This document shows positions 25,727 to 33,329 of a DNA stretch of 38,700 nucleotides, piece after piece. The DNA is from Rhodobacteraceae bacterium UBA2776 (GTDB lineage: Bacteria > Pseudomonadota > Alphaproteobacteria > Rhodobacterales > Rhodobacteraceae), in the NCBI GenBank assembly GCA_002352425.1, contig DEIK01000009.1:73105-111804 (forward strand). The letters are read 5' to 3'. The position numbers and the translations under genes were made by a program. The notes under the pieces are model-generated. The model saw nothing but the letters and a program-made list of their open reading frames with translations, was not told the origin of the DNA and ran no database searches. Every line of letters begins with the position of its first letter. Position 1 is the stretch's first letter.

Positions 25727-26703
25727 TCGGCAATATCGACCAGCATTTTGCGGATTGGATCGTCGGGCAACACCGATAGCGCCACCTTTGCCTTGCCCGC
25801 CCAGTCCAGCGCAATCTGGCGCGTATCGGTCAATGCGTCATGCTTGCCCAGCAAGGCCAGCGCATGTTCCAAATCGCCGTCAGCCTGTTTGCCCTTTTCG
25901 ATGGTACGCACCCAAAAGGCATGTTCCTCATCATCGGCTTTGGCAATCGCTTTGATAAAGGGCAGCGTCAATTTGCGTTCGCGAAAATCATCCCCGATGT
26001 TTTTGCCAATCGCATCGCCACCTGTCAGATCCAGCAAATCATCCACGATCTGAAAGCTGATCCCCATCGCATCGCCATAGGTGTGCAGCGCCTTGATTTG
26101 ATCATCCGACGCATCCGCGATCACCCCACCAACCTCGCAAGCGGCCGCAAACAACGCGGCGGTCTTGCCGCGCACCACTTGCAGGTAAATCTCTTCGGAC
26201 GTGGCCAAATCCTGAGCTGCGGTTAGCTGCAAAACTTCGCCCTCGGCGATGGTGGCCGATGCGTTGGCAAGGATGTCGAGCACTTGCAGCGAGCCGGTTT
26301 CGACCATCAACTGAAAGCTGCGTGAAAGCAGGTAATCACCGACCAACACGCTGGACTTATTGTCCCACAACAAGTTCGCAGTCGGGCGACCGCGGCGCTG
26401 TCCGCTTTCGTCAACCACATCATCATGAAGCAATGTGGCGGTGTGTATGAACTCGACCGTGGCGGCCAAATGGACGTGGTAGGGGCCCGCGTAGCCACAC
26501 AGCCGCGCGGTGGCCAATGTCAGCATCGGGCGCAAACGCTTGCCGCCAGCTTCGACCAGATGCGCGGTGACTTCGGGGATGCGCGGCGCGTGTTTTGATG
26601 CCATGCGTTCAGCGATCAGCGCGTTCACTTGGTTTAATTCCGTCGCCAAATGGGCGCTCAGGCGCTCGTGTGGCTTTGCTGCGATGTTATCTAGTCCCAT
26701 CAT
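25702..26703 (-). CDS. ispB: Polyprenyl (octaprenyl-type) diphosphate synthase
   Basis: Trans-prenyltransferase that builds the ubiquinone side chain. The 333-residue protein has GGKRLRP (54-60), the first aspartate-rich motif LLHDDVVDE (D94, D95, D98), GDYLLSR, the KTAALF segment and the second motif QIVDDLLDLTG. Chain length cannot be fixed from sequence alone; residues before the first Asp motif (FIHTAT) are small, which fits a long product. The gene starts at ATGATG with GAGAGA just upstream. It converges on ispE with a 25-nt overlap, so the two isoprenoid genes share their 3' ends. Confidence 0.95.
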   Translation of the reverse strand: MMGLDNIAAKPHERLSAHLATELNQVNALIAERMASKHAPRIPEVTAHLVEAGGKRLRPMLTLATARLCGYAGPYHVHLAATVEFIHTATLLHDDVVDESGQRRGRPTANLLWDNKSSVLVGDYLLSRSFQLMVETGSLQVLDILANASATIAEGEVLQLTAAQDLATSEEIYLQVVRGKTAALFAAACEVGGVIADASDDQIKALHTYGDAMGISFQIVDDLLDLTGGDAIGKNIGDDFRERKLTLPFIKAIAKADDEEHAFWVRTIEKGKQADGDLEHALALLGKHDALTDTRQIALDWAGKAKVALSVLPDDPIRKMLVDIADYVVARIN

Positions 26704-26756
26704 TCTCTCGTCAGGCGGCTCGACAAACCGGCGGGTTTGCCATTATGTGATTTCTT

Positions 26757-26978
26757 ATGAAAGAACTCCTGCGCACCACTGACATTACCGTCATAGCTTT
26801 TGCCAAAGCGCTCCTTCATGGCGAGGGTATAGACTGCTTTGAAATGGACGTAAATATGAGTGTGCTTGAGGGCGGCATTGGAATATTCCCGCGCCGCCTG
26901 CTGGTGCGCGAGAAAGAGTTGTTCATAGCCCGCTCCATTTTGCGCGACAATGATATCCCTTTCGAAGAGCGCGGCTGA
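26757..26978 (+). CDS. DUF2007 domain protein
   Basis: A 73-residue protein matching the DUF2007 (putative signal-transducing) pattern: MKELLRTTDITVIAFAKALLHGEGIDCFEMDVNMSVLEGGIGIFPRRLLVREKEL is a small alpha/beta fold reminiscent of GlnB-like proteins. Function is unknown in the family. There is no clear ribosome-binding site before the ATG. The stop overlaps the start of the methyltransferase gene (TGATG), so they are coupled. Divergent from ispB across 53 bp. Confidence 0.85.
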   Translation: MKELLRTTDITVIAFAKALLHGEGIDCFEMDVNMSVLEGGIGIFPRRLLVREKELFIARSILRDNDIPFEERG

Positions 26979-27754
26979 TGGGTTTTTCAGCTGATGACCT
27001 AAGCCGTGATTTATTTCTGAACGGCGCGCTGGAAATCTTGCAACCAAGGACCGGATATCGCGCCGGCGTGGACCCGGTATTACTGGCCGCCACCGTGCCT
27101 GCCTTTGCTGGCGACAGCGTTTTGGAATTGGGCTGCGGCGGAGGCGTGGCCAGCCTGTGCTTGGCAGCGCGGGTGCCCGGCGTGACACTTACTGGCATTG
27201 AATTGCAGGCGGACTATGCCGATTTAGCGCGGCGCAATGCAACGGCAAACGGGGTGCCGATGGAGGTGCACTGCGCCGACTTGCGCCATCTGCCCGACGC
27301 GGTTTTGCAACAGAATTTCAACCATGTCATCGCCAACCCGCCATATTATTTGCGAAAACATGGCACCGCAGCGACGGATGCGGGACGCGAGACAGCTTTG
27401 GCTGAGCAAACACCGCTTGCCGACTGGATCGCAGTGGCCACACGCCGCCTGAAACCCAAAGGGTTCTTGAGTGTTATTCAAGATGCTGAACGGCTGCCGG
27501 AACTGCTGGCCGCAATGGATGACCGGTTGGGGGGGGTAAAAATTCTACCCTTATCGCCGCGCAATGGCCGCCCCGCACAATTGGCGATCATTCAGGCCCG
27601 CAAAGGCGCGCGCGCCGCGCCGCAATTGCTGGCCCCCATCATACTGCACGAAGGCGACGCACATGATGGCGACCGCGAAAGCTACACACCACAAATCCGC
27701 GCGGTGCTGCGCAAAGGTGCGGCTTTGGCGTTGAACGGCGTTAACACAAAATAA
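26978..27754 (+). CDS. tRNA1(Val) (adenine37-N6)-methyltransferase-like protein
   Basis: SAM-dependent N6-adenine methyltransferase resembling E. coli YfiC/TrmN6, which methylates A37 of valine tRNA. The 258-residue product has the SAM loop VLELGCGGGVASLCLA (about 47-62), the acidic IELQ strand end and the catalytic NPPYYL motif (N-P-P-Y is typical for amino-group methylation). GYRAGVDPVLLAA before the SAM loop is a family mark. The start overlaps the DUF2007 stop by one base. The target RNA in this group is inferred. Confidence 0.88.
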   Translation: MGFSADDLSRDLFLNGALEILQPRTGYRAGVDPVLLAATVPAFAGDSVLELGCGGGVASLCLAARVPGVTLTGIELQADYADLARRNATANGVPMEVHCADLRHLPDAVLQQNFNHVIANPPYYLRKHGTAATDAGRETALAEQTPLADWIAVATRRLKPKGFLSVIQDAERLPELLAAMDDRLGGVKILPLSPRNGRPAQLAIIQARKGARAAPQLLAPIILHEGDAHDGDRESYTPQIRAVLRKGAALALNGVNTK

Positions 27755-27800
27755 AGTTTTCCAGTGTTTTCTAGGACCATCGGTCGCAGCCTTATGGTTT

Positions 27801-27835
27801 TTCGTGACAGAGCGCAAAATCTATGCTCGACTGTA
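27801..27835 (+). promoter_or_regulatory. Possible promoter for the DUF465 gene
   Basis: TTCGTGACAGA at 27801-27811, 57 nt before the ATG, is identical to the 11-mer 55 nt before the oxidase subunit IV gene. The GTGACA could be a -35 box; no convincing -10 is seen (TCTATG is too close). Low confidence. Confidence 0.25.
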
Positions 27836-27867
27836 GATACGGAAATCAAAATAAGGGAGAACAACTT

Positions 27868-28032
27868 ATGACTATGAGTTCACACCTAAATGAACTTCGC
27901 AAAAAACACCAAAATCTATCGGATATGGTTGAGCAAGAGCAGCGCAACGCAGGCAGTGACGATCTGCATATCGTCGACCTCAAAAAACAAAAGCTACGAT
28001 TAAAGGAAGAGATCTCGCGTCTCACGGCTTAG
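27868..28032 (+). CDS. DUF465/YdcH family small protein
   Basis: A 54-residue soluble, helical protein with the DUF465 pattern: SSHLNELRKKHQNLSDMVEQEQ followed by DLHIVDLKKQKLRLKEEISRL. Its function is unknown in the family. The ATG at 27868 has a clear AAGGGAGA site 7 nt upstream; an in-frame ATG 45 nt earlier lacks conservation. It converges on the DMT transporter with 15 nt between stops. Confidence 0.88.
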   Translation: MTMSSHLNELRKKHQNLSDMVEQEQRNAGSDDLHIVDLKKQKLRLKEEISRLTA

Positions 28033-28047
28033 GGCAGTCAGCCTAGC

Positions 28048-28917
28048 TTAATCCTTGGAAATCTTGGCACTGGCGCGCGCCGCCAGTGCTGCACCTAGCG
28101 TGATCAAAAGGGCCGCAATCAGCAGCGCCCATGTGGCATCCGCAATGCCCGCCCCAATCAAAACAAATGTCGACAGCAATGGGGCCGCGTAGGAGGCAAC
28201 GCCCAACAGTTGAATGTTGCCGTGTTTCACCCCGATATCCCAGACATAGAACGCCAGACCTACGGGTCCAAGCCCTAGCGCAAAGATCGACGCCCAACCA
28301 AGCCTGTTTTGAGGCCAAACCGTGGTTTCAAGCGCCAGATGGGCGACCGCAGACAAGACTGCCGTGGCCAGACAAAAGATCGCAACACTATCGGTGGGGA
28401 TGTCGCCCAACCGGCGTGACAGCACCGAATAACCGGCCCAAGTTATGGCGCACAGCAGCGCCAAACCATACCCCACCATCGCGTCAGCCTGAAAGCCGCC
28501 GCCGCCATTCAGCACGATCATCGCCGCGCCTGCAAAACTGATCAGGGCCCCGATGATGTGTCCTTTTTTAAGCGTCTCGTTTGGTAATAGGCCCGAGAAT
28601 AGGACAATCAACAACGGCCAAAGGTAGGCGATCAACCCAGCCTCGGCCGCAGGCGCGCTGCGCAGGGCAGAGAAATACAAAAAATGATAGCCAAACAGAC
28701 CCGTGGTTCCGAATGCATAAATGCGCCAGTTGATCCGTGCTAATTGTCGAAAACTGCCGTTAAACCCCGTCCAAATCAAACCGATGGCGCCACCAATTGA
28801 AAAACAGATTGCGGTCAATTGTAGCGGCGGCACGGGGCTGGTGCCAACCGTGAACAGCGCCAACAAGGACCAGAGCAGGACTGCCGTAAACCCGATCAAA
28901 GTGGCGCGGTTTGTCAT
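28048..28917 (-). CDS. EamA/DMT-family transporter (YddG-like)
   Basis: Ten-helix inner-membrane exporter of the drug/metabolite transporter superfamily, 289 residues with two EamA repeats. The N-terminal TNRATLIGFTAVLLWSLLALFTV and late WDIGVKHGNIQLLGVASYAAPLLSTFVL resemble the aromatic amino acid exporter YddG; substrate is inferred only from that likeness. The start at 28917 overlaps the stop of the LysR remnant by 2 bases (ATGA), so it is coupled to that broken gene. The 3' end contains a perfect 9-bp hairpin (28067-28089, GCACTGGCG/CGCCAGTGC) that could also stop transcription from the facing DUF465 gene. Confidence 0.88.
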   Translation of the reverse strand: MTNRATLIGFTAVLLWSLLALFTVGTSPVPPLQLTAICFSIGGAIGLIWTGFNGSFRQLARINWRIYAFGTTGLFGYHFLYFSALRSAPAAEAGLIAYLWPLLIVLFSGLLPNETLKKGHIIGALISFAGAAMIVLNGGGGFQADAMVGYGLALLCAITWAGYSVLSRRLGDIPTDSVAIFCLATAVLSAVAHLALETTVWPQNRLGWASIFALGLGPVGLAFYVWDIGVKHGNIQLLGVASYAAPLLSTFVLIGAGIADATWALLIAALLITLGAALAARASAKISKD

Positions 28918-29387
28918 AAACTGATGTCTTTTTGGGCGATGAAGCGACGATCTGTGCGGTATTGGTGCATATTTTCGACCTCTTTTTGCACCCACTTAAT
29001 GAAGGCTTTGATTTGCGGCCGATTCTCGGCCCCCTCGGGACAAACAACACGGTAACGGGCTGTTACAGCGATGGCCAGTGGAAATGGGGCCGCGCGCTCT
29101 GCCAGCGTGTCTCGCCCCAATACCACGCCAGTTCCAGCAATGGCCGAATCGAGCGCATGATCGGACTGCGAAAATCGCGGGCGACCTTCCGGCGGCAAGC
29201 CCAAGCCTTGTGCGAGAAACCAGGTGCCCCAATTCGAGGTTTGTTTGATAAAAAGGAAGTCGTCTTGATGCAGTAAAGTTGCATTGTGCATATCCCTTGA
29301 TGATTGGCATTTTTCGGCCATTTCGGGGGACATCATCGGGGCCAGCCGCGATGGTGGGGTATGGTTTGGCGCTGTGCATTTTGCCAT
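28914..29387 (-). pseudogene. LysR-type regulator remnant (C-terminal effector domain only)
   Basis: The readable part matches the second half of a GcvA-like LysR substrate-binding domain: MMSPEMAEKC, then LLHQDDF, NWGTWFLAQGLGLPPEGRP, the AIAGTGVVLGRDTLAERAAPF block and RYRVVCPEGAENRPQIKAFIKWVQKE. The winged helix-turn-helix and the first half of the effector domain, about 150-180 residues, are missing. Sequence upstream of about 29345 does not read as LysR in any frame I checked. It therefore cannot bind DNA as it stands. The stop overlaps the DMT start (ATGA), the expected arrangement of a regulator coupled to its transporter. Confidence 0.75.
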
Positions 29388-29430
29388 GCTGCATTCAGGT
29401 TGCCAAAGCCTTGGGACGTGAGTTCATTTC

Positions 29431-29516
29431 AGTTAAGTATAACTAATCTGAAGGAATGAAAGGTCTCGTTTGTCAGTTGTTTTTCAAAGTAGCATATTGG
29501 GTGAAGTTAAATAACT
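29431..29516. promoter_or_regulatory. Two AGTTA/TAACT palindromes in AT-rich DNA
   Basis: AGTTA-AGTA-TAACT at 29431-29444 and AGTTA-AA-TAACT at 29505-29516 use the same half-sites. The first also contains TTA-N8-TAA, like a LysR box. They lie in the 150-bp AT-rich gap between the LysR remnant and a small plus-strand ORF. That gap holds nothing else recognisable. Confidence 0.35.
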
Positions 29517-29537
29517 TTGTTAAACAAGGAGCAGGAA

Positions 29538-29708
29538 ATGCTTGCAGTCGCATCAGATACGAGGGTTAAAGCCTTACTAGAAAAAGGTCGTAAGGAACGC
29601 AGCGATGCTTTCTTTGCTGCGTTCAGATGGCTTAAGTCCCCAAAGCTGACGATGAGAATAGCAAAACGGGCAGTGCCAAAACAGCACTGCCCGGGTTTAG
29701 TCACTTAG
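29538..29708 (+). CDS. Small hypothetical protein
   Basis: A 56-residue basic protein that I do not recognise. AAGGAG lies 7 nt before the ATG, the main reason for calling it. The N-terminal part (TRVKALLEKGRKERSDAFFAAFRWLK) would form an amphipathic helix and looks natural. The last 15 or so residues are encoded by a perfect terminator hairpin belonging to the facing phaB gene, and its TAG overlaps the phaB TAA. The C-terminus may therefore be accidental. Confidence 0.5.
   Translation: MLAVASDTRVKALLEKGRKERSDAFFAAFRWLKSPKLTMRIAKRAVPKQHCPGLVT
29667..29693 (-). terminator. Intrinsic terminator of phaB
   Basis: A perfect 10-bp stem CGGGCAGTGC/GCACTGCCCG with a 7-nt loop, 11 nt beyond the phaB stop. 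Read on the minus strand the stem overlaps a TTTT run (CGTTTTGC). On the plus strand it falls inside the small ORF. Confidence 0.75.
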
Positions 29709-30427
29709 GTCAGATACTGCCCACCATTCGCGGTGAGGGTCGAGCCTGTGATGAATCCAGAGTCGTCCGAGGCCAAAAAGGTCACACAATGGGCGATCTC
29801 GTCGGCTTCGCCTAAACGCCCAACGGGAATTTGTGCGATGATACTTTCACGCACTTTCTCCGGCACGGCCATCACCATTTCTGTGCCGATGTAGCCCGGG
29901 CAAATAGTGTTCACGGTGATGCCCTTGAAGGCCCCTTCTTGAGCCAATGCTTTGGCAAACCCGATATCGCCCGCTTTGGCCGCCGAGTAATTCGCTTGCC
30001 CCATCTGCCCTTTTTGGCCGTTGATCGACGAGATGTTGATAACACGGCCAAAACCGCGACTACGCATTCCATTCCAGAGCGGGTGGGTCATGTTAAAAAC
30101 ACCGTTCAGATTGGTGTCCATCACTTCTTGCCACTGCTCGCGGGTCATTTTGTGGAACATGCAGTCGCGGGTGATGCCCGCGTTGTTAACCAGAACGTCA
30201 ACCGGGCCAAGATCAGCCTCGACCTTTGCGATGCCGGCGGCACAGGCATCATAATCGGCCACCGACCATTTATAGGTCGCGATGCCTGTGTCTTTGGTGA
30301 ACTGTGCGGCGGCGGCGTCGTTGCCGGCATATGTGGCGGCAACGGTGTAGCCTTTTGCGGCGAGTGCTTTGGAAATCGCTGCGCCTATACCGCGCGTACC
30401 TCCGGTGACAAGGGCAATTCTGGTCAT
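29705..30427 (-). CDS. phaB: Acetoacetyl-CoA reductase
   Basis: NADPH-dependent short-chain dehydrogenase that reduces acetoacetyl-CoA to (R)-3-hydroxybutyryl-CoA, the monomer for polyhydroxybutyrate. The 240-residue protein has the cofactor loop ALVTGGTRGIGAAI (5-18), the NNAG motif (LVNNAGITRDCMFHKM), the catalytic ISSINGQKGQMGQANYSAAK with Ser, Tyr and Lys, and a C-terminal GSTLTANGGQY. The start at 30427 has a GGAG site 7 nt upstream. It lies 78 nt downstream of phaA. The intergenic DNA contains two inverted repeats, and a strong hairpin ends the unit. No polymerase (phaC) is in the window. Confidence 0.95.
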   Translation of the reverse strand: MTRIALVTGGTRGIGAAISKALAAKGYTVAATYAGNDAAAAQFTKDTGIATYKWSVADYDACAAGIAKVEADLGPVDVLVNNAGITRDCMFHKMTREQWQEVMDTNLNGVFNMTHPLWNGMRSRGFGRVINISSINGQKGQMGQANYSAAKAGDIGFAKALAQEGAFKGITVNTICPGYIGTEMVMAVPEKVRESIIAQIPVGRLGEADEIAHCVTFLASDDSGFITGSTLTANGGQYLT

Positions 30428-30445
30428 GCTTAGCTCCAATCGAGT

Positions 30446-30493
30446 GCGTAATGAAGTTACGCTAGGTTGATCAAATGCGCAACATTATTGCGC
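30446..30493. promoter_or_regulatory. Paired 6-5-6 inverted repeats between phaA and phaB
   Basis: GCGTAA-N5-TTACGC (30446-30462) and GCGCAA-N5-TTGCGC (30477-30493) are both perfect. Their centres are 31 bp apart, about three helical turns, as expected for two regulator dimers on one face of DNA. They lie 19 and 50 bp upstream of the phaB start. As RNA they could also form two small hairpins. A PhaR-type repressor is one candidate binder. Confidence 0.5.
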
Positions 30494-30505
30494 GGCTGAT
30501 TTTTT

Positions 30506-31684
30506 CTACCCGCGTTCGACGCAGAGCGCAACACCCATTCCACCACCGATGCACAATGTTGCCAGGCCTTTTTTGGCATCGCGACGGACCATTTCAAAAA
30601 GCAGGGTGTTTAGAATGCGGCAGCCAGAAGCCCCAATCGGGTGGCCAATCGCAATCGCGCCACCATTGACGTTCACCACTGCCGGGTCCCAGCCCATATC
30701 TTTGTTGACGGCGCAGGCCTGTGCTGCAAAGGCTTCGTTTGCCTCAACCAGATCCAGATCCTCCGGCTTCCATCCCGCGATTTCAAGTGCTTTGCGGCTG
30801 GCTCCGATTGGTCCAACGCCCATGATGGATGGGTCCAAGCCGACGGTTGCATAAGAGGCGATGCGGGCCATCGGCGTGATGCCACGTGCCGAGGCGTTGT
30901 CGGCTGACATCAAAAGAACAGCCGCTGCGCCATCGTTAATGCCACTGGCGTTTGCAGCGGTGACCGAGCCGTTTTCACGCACAAAGGCGGGCCGCAGTTT
31001 CTGCATGCTTTCGAGCGTTGCGCCGTGCCGGATATACTCATCCGCGTCGATGATTACCTCGCCTTTGCGCGTTTTAACGGTGAAAGCAGCGATTTCGTCA
31101 GCAAATTTGCCGGCTTTTTGTGCCGCTTCGGCTTTGTTTTGACTGGCGACGGCGAATTCGTCTTGCATTTCGCGGCTGATGTCCCATTGATTGGCAACGT
31201 TTTCAGCGGTTTGACCCATGTGGTAGCCGTTAAAGGCATCCCACAATCCGTCACGAATCATCGAGTCGATGTATTTTACATCGCCCATCTTGTGCCCTGC
31301 ACGTAGGTGCGCAACATGCGGGGAAAGCGACATGTTTTCCTGACCGCCCGCGGCAACGATATCGGCATCCCCTAGTTTGATGTGCTGGGCGGCCAGCGCG
31401 ACAGCGCGTAGACCAGATCCACAAACCTGATTGATCGACCAGGCGGCTGATTCGATGGGCAGACCAGCATTGATATGGGCCTGACGGGCAGGATTTTGGC
31501 CCTGACCGGCGGTTAAAACTTGACCAAGAATGGTTTCAGAAACATCTGACTTTTCGATACCGGCGCGTGCGACGATTGCCTCAAGCACAGTTGTGCCTAA
31601 GTCATGCGCCGGCGTGTTGGCAAATGATCCAAGAAAGCTGCCGACAGCGGTACGAGCGGCTGAAGCGATTACGATATCGGTCAT
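30506..31684 (-). CDS. phaA: Acetyl-CoA C-acetyltransferase (beta-ketothiolase)
   Basis: Condenses two acetyl-CoA to acetoacetyl-CoA, the first step to polyhydroxybutyrate. The 392-residue thiolase has the acyl-accepting cysteine in NQVCGSGLRA (C88), the IVAAGGQENMS segment, the catalytic GHPIGASGCR histidine and the C-terminal LCIGGGMGVALCVER cysteine motif. AAGGAC lies just before the ATG. Gene order phaA-phaB, with 78 nt between, is the usual PHB precursor operon. The EAL gene lies 100 bp upstream on the same strand. Confidence 0.96.
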   Translation of the reverse strand: MTDIVIASAARTAVGSFLGSFANTPAHDLGTTVLEAIVARAGIEKSDVSETILGQVLTAGQGQNPARQAHINAGLPIESAAWSINQVCGSGLRAVALAAQHIKLGDADIVAAGGQENMSLSPHVAHLRAGHKMGDVKYIDSMIRDGLWDAFNGYHMGQTAENVANQWDISREMQDEFAVASQNKAEAAQKAGKFADEIAAFTVKTRKGEVIIDADEYIRHGATLESMQKLRPAFVRENGSVTAANASGINDGAAAVLLMSADNASARGITPMARIASYATVGLDPSIMGVGPIGASRKALEIAGWKPEDLDLVEANEAFAAQACAVNKDMGWDPAVVNVNGGAIAIGHPIGASGCRILNTLLFEMVRRDAKKGLATLCIGGGMGVALCVERG

Positions 31685-31784
31685 AATTTGTGTCCTTTGT
31701 GTTGAAGATACGAAGGACAGATACCGCCCCCCTGCAAAAACTACCTATAGCCTAGAAGGTTTGTGCAGGTGCAGCAAGAGAGGG

Positions 31785-32624
31785 CTAAGCGTGCCTTTTT
31801 TTAGCAGGTGCACGCCACGGCGGCACCGTTGTTGGTGCCCCGAAGAAATAGCCTTGCATACAATCAATGCCGATTGATTCGAGGAAATGTGCGTCTTCTT
31901 CTGCCTCGACACATTCGGCAACGGTGAACATTTCAAATTGCTCGGCGATTGAAACCAGCGCCTTGGACAGCACCTGATTGTCGGGGTCGGCATGAATGTT
32001 GCGAATAAATTGTCCGTCAATTTTGACGATATCAAAGTAGAAATCCTTAAGGAAACGAAACGCGGTATAACCTGCGCCGAAATCATCCAATGCAAAGGAC
32101 ACGCCATAATTTTGCAAATCCGACATAAAGGAGGTGACAAGTTCTGGCATCAGCATGGCCGAGGATTCAGTAATTTCCAGTATCAGCCGCTCGGCCACAG
32201 TCGGATCAACCTGCATACCGTGGTTCAAAGTATCCATCCAACGCTTGTAACCGATAGAGCGGGCAGACATGTTGATCGACAGTCGTAACCCCGGTTCTTC
32301 GGTGAGGGCCTCTAGGCCCATTTCAAGCGCAAGGCAGTCAATGATACGACCCATCTCATCGGTCTCCACCACTTCGATAAAATCGCGGGCGGGAATGATG
32401 CGACCGGTGTCGTCCAACACACGGATCAATCCTTCATAAAAGGCAGGTCGGTGCAGGCGATCGGCGCGCACAATAGGCTGATAGGCAAGCATCACTTGTT
32501 TACGGCGCAACGCATCGCGAACCATCTCCAGGGTATTTTTGTCGCGGGACCGGATCGCAAAATCCAATGGGTTGTCCAATTCAGGAGATAAATCCGGTGT
32601 TGAAAAAATCTGAGTTGCAGGCAT
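31785..32624 (-). CDS. EAL-domain cyclic-di-GMP phosphodiesterase
   Basis: Predicted soluble 279-residue protein made of a short N-terminal segment (1-35) and one EAL domain. The substrate and metal residues are present: YEGLIRV (E64-G-L in place of EAL), SINMSARS, EITESSAM, ALDDFGAGY, KIDGQFI, AECVEAEEDA and MQGYFFG. It therefore looks catalytically competent and would hydrolyse c-di-GMP. No GGDEF, receiver or membrane domain is attached, so the input signal is not evident. A strong GGAGGAC site precedes the ATG. Divergent from tag. Confidence 0.93.
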   Translation of the reverse strand: MPATQIFSTPDLSPELDNPLDFAIRSRDKNTLEMVRDALRRKQVMLAYQPIVRADRLHRPAFYEGLIRVLDDTGRIIPARDFIEVVETDEMGRIIDCLALEMGLEALTEEPGLRLSINMSARSIGYKRWMDTLNHGMQVDPTVAERLILEITESSAMLMPELVTSFMSDLQNYGVSFALDDFGAGYTAFRFLKDFYFDIVKIDGQFIRNIHADPDNQVLSKALVSIAEQFEMFTVAECVEAEEDAHFLESIGIDCMQGYFFGAPTTVPPWRAPAKKRHA

Positions 32625-32752
32625 TTTGTCCTCCGCGACATGTTAGGTCACAATGTGGTCATGACACTTAAGAACAGGTAAATGTTCCCATTTAGTTCTA
32701 ATTTTGCTAAAAGGGTTTCGAGCTGCATAACGCAATGAAAGTAGGGTATTTT

Positions 32753-33325
32753 ATGGAAGATAGCTGTACATGGGTCGGTAGTGAGCCAATTTATATTTCA
32801 TACCATGATGAAGAATGGGGGGTGCCGGAATACGACAGCCGTGCCCTTTGGGAGAAACTGATTCTGGACGGTTTCCAGGCCGGACTGAGCTGGATCACCA
32901 TTCTAAAGAAGCGCGACAATTTCCGAAACGCCTTTGCCGGATTTGATCCTGACGTGATCGCGGGCTGGGGCGAAGCGGATGTGGAGCGGCTGCTGGGGGA
33001 TGCGGGCATCGTCCGCCATCGCGGCAAGATCGAGGCGACGATTGGCAACGCCAAGGCATGGCAAGTGATCGAAGCACGCGAGGGGTTCGACAAGTTTCTA
33101 TGGAATTACATGGGCGGAAAGCCATTGCAAAACCGGTTCGAAACTATGGATCAGGTGCCTGCGCAGACATCGCTGTCGGTTCAAATTTCAAAGGACCTAA
33201 AGAAAGAAGGCTTTCGATTTTGCGGTCCGACCATTGTCTACGCCTTTATGCAGGCCGTTGGTATGGTGAATGACCATGTTGTGGGCTGCGACTGTCATGA
33301 CAAGGTGGCAAAACTGGCACGGTAA
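32753..33325 (+). CDS. tag: DNA-3-methyladenine glycosylase I
   Basis: Excises 3-methyladenine from alkylated DNA. The 190-residue protein matches Tag: CTWVGSEPIYISYHDEEWGVP with zinc ligands C5 and H18, FQAGLSWITILKKRDNFRNAF, and the C-terminal zinc pair in MVNDHVVGCDCH. I prefer the ATG at 32753 because AGTAGGG lies about 8 nt upstream and the family starts just before the Cys. An in-frame ATG at 32735 would add six residues. Downstream lies palindromic repeat copy C and a convergent TlpA-like gene. Confidence 0.95.
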   Translation: MEDSCTWVGSEPIYISYHDEEWGVPEYDSRALWEKLILDGFQAGLSWITILKKRDNFRNAFAGFDPDVIAGWGEADVERLLGDAGIVRHRGKIEATIGNAKAWQVIEAREGFDKFLWNYMGGKPLQNRFETMDQVPAQTSLSVQISKDLKKEGFRFCGPTIVYAFMQAVGMVNDHVVGCDCHDKVAKLAR

Positions 33326-33329
33326 CGCC

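Noticed and set aside
29388..29537. AT-rich gap as a phage attachment site or horizontally acquired insertion
   Set aside because: No tRNA, integrase or flanking direct repeat is seen; only two short palindromes.
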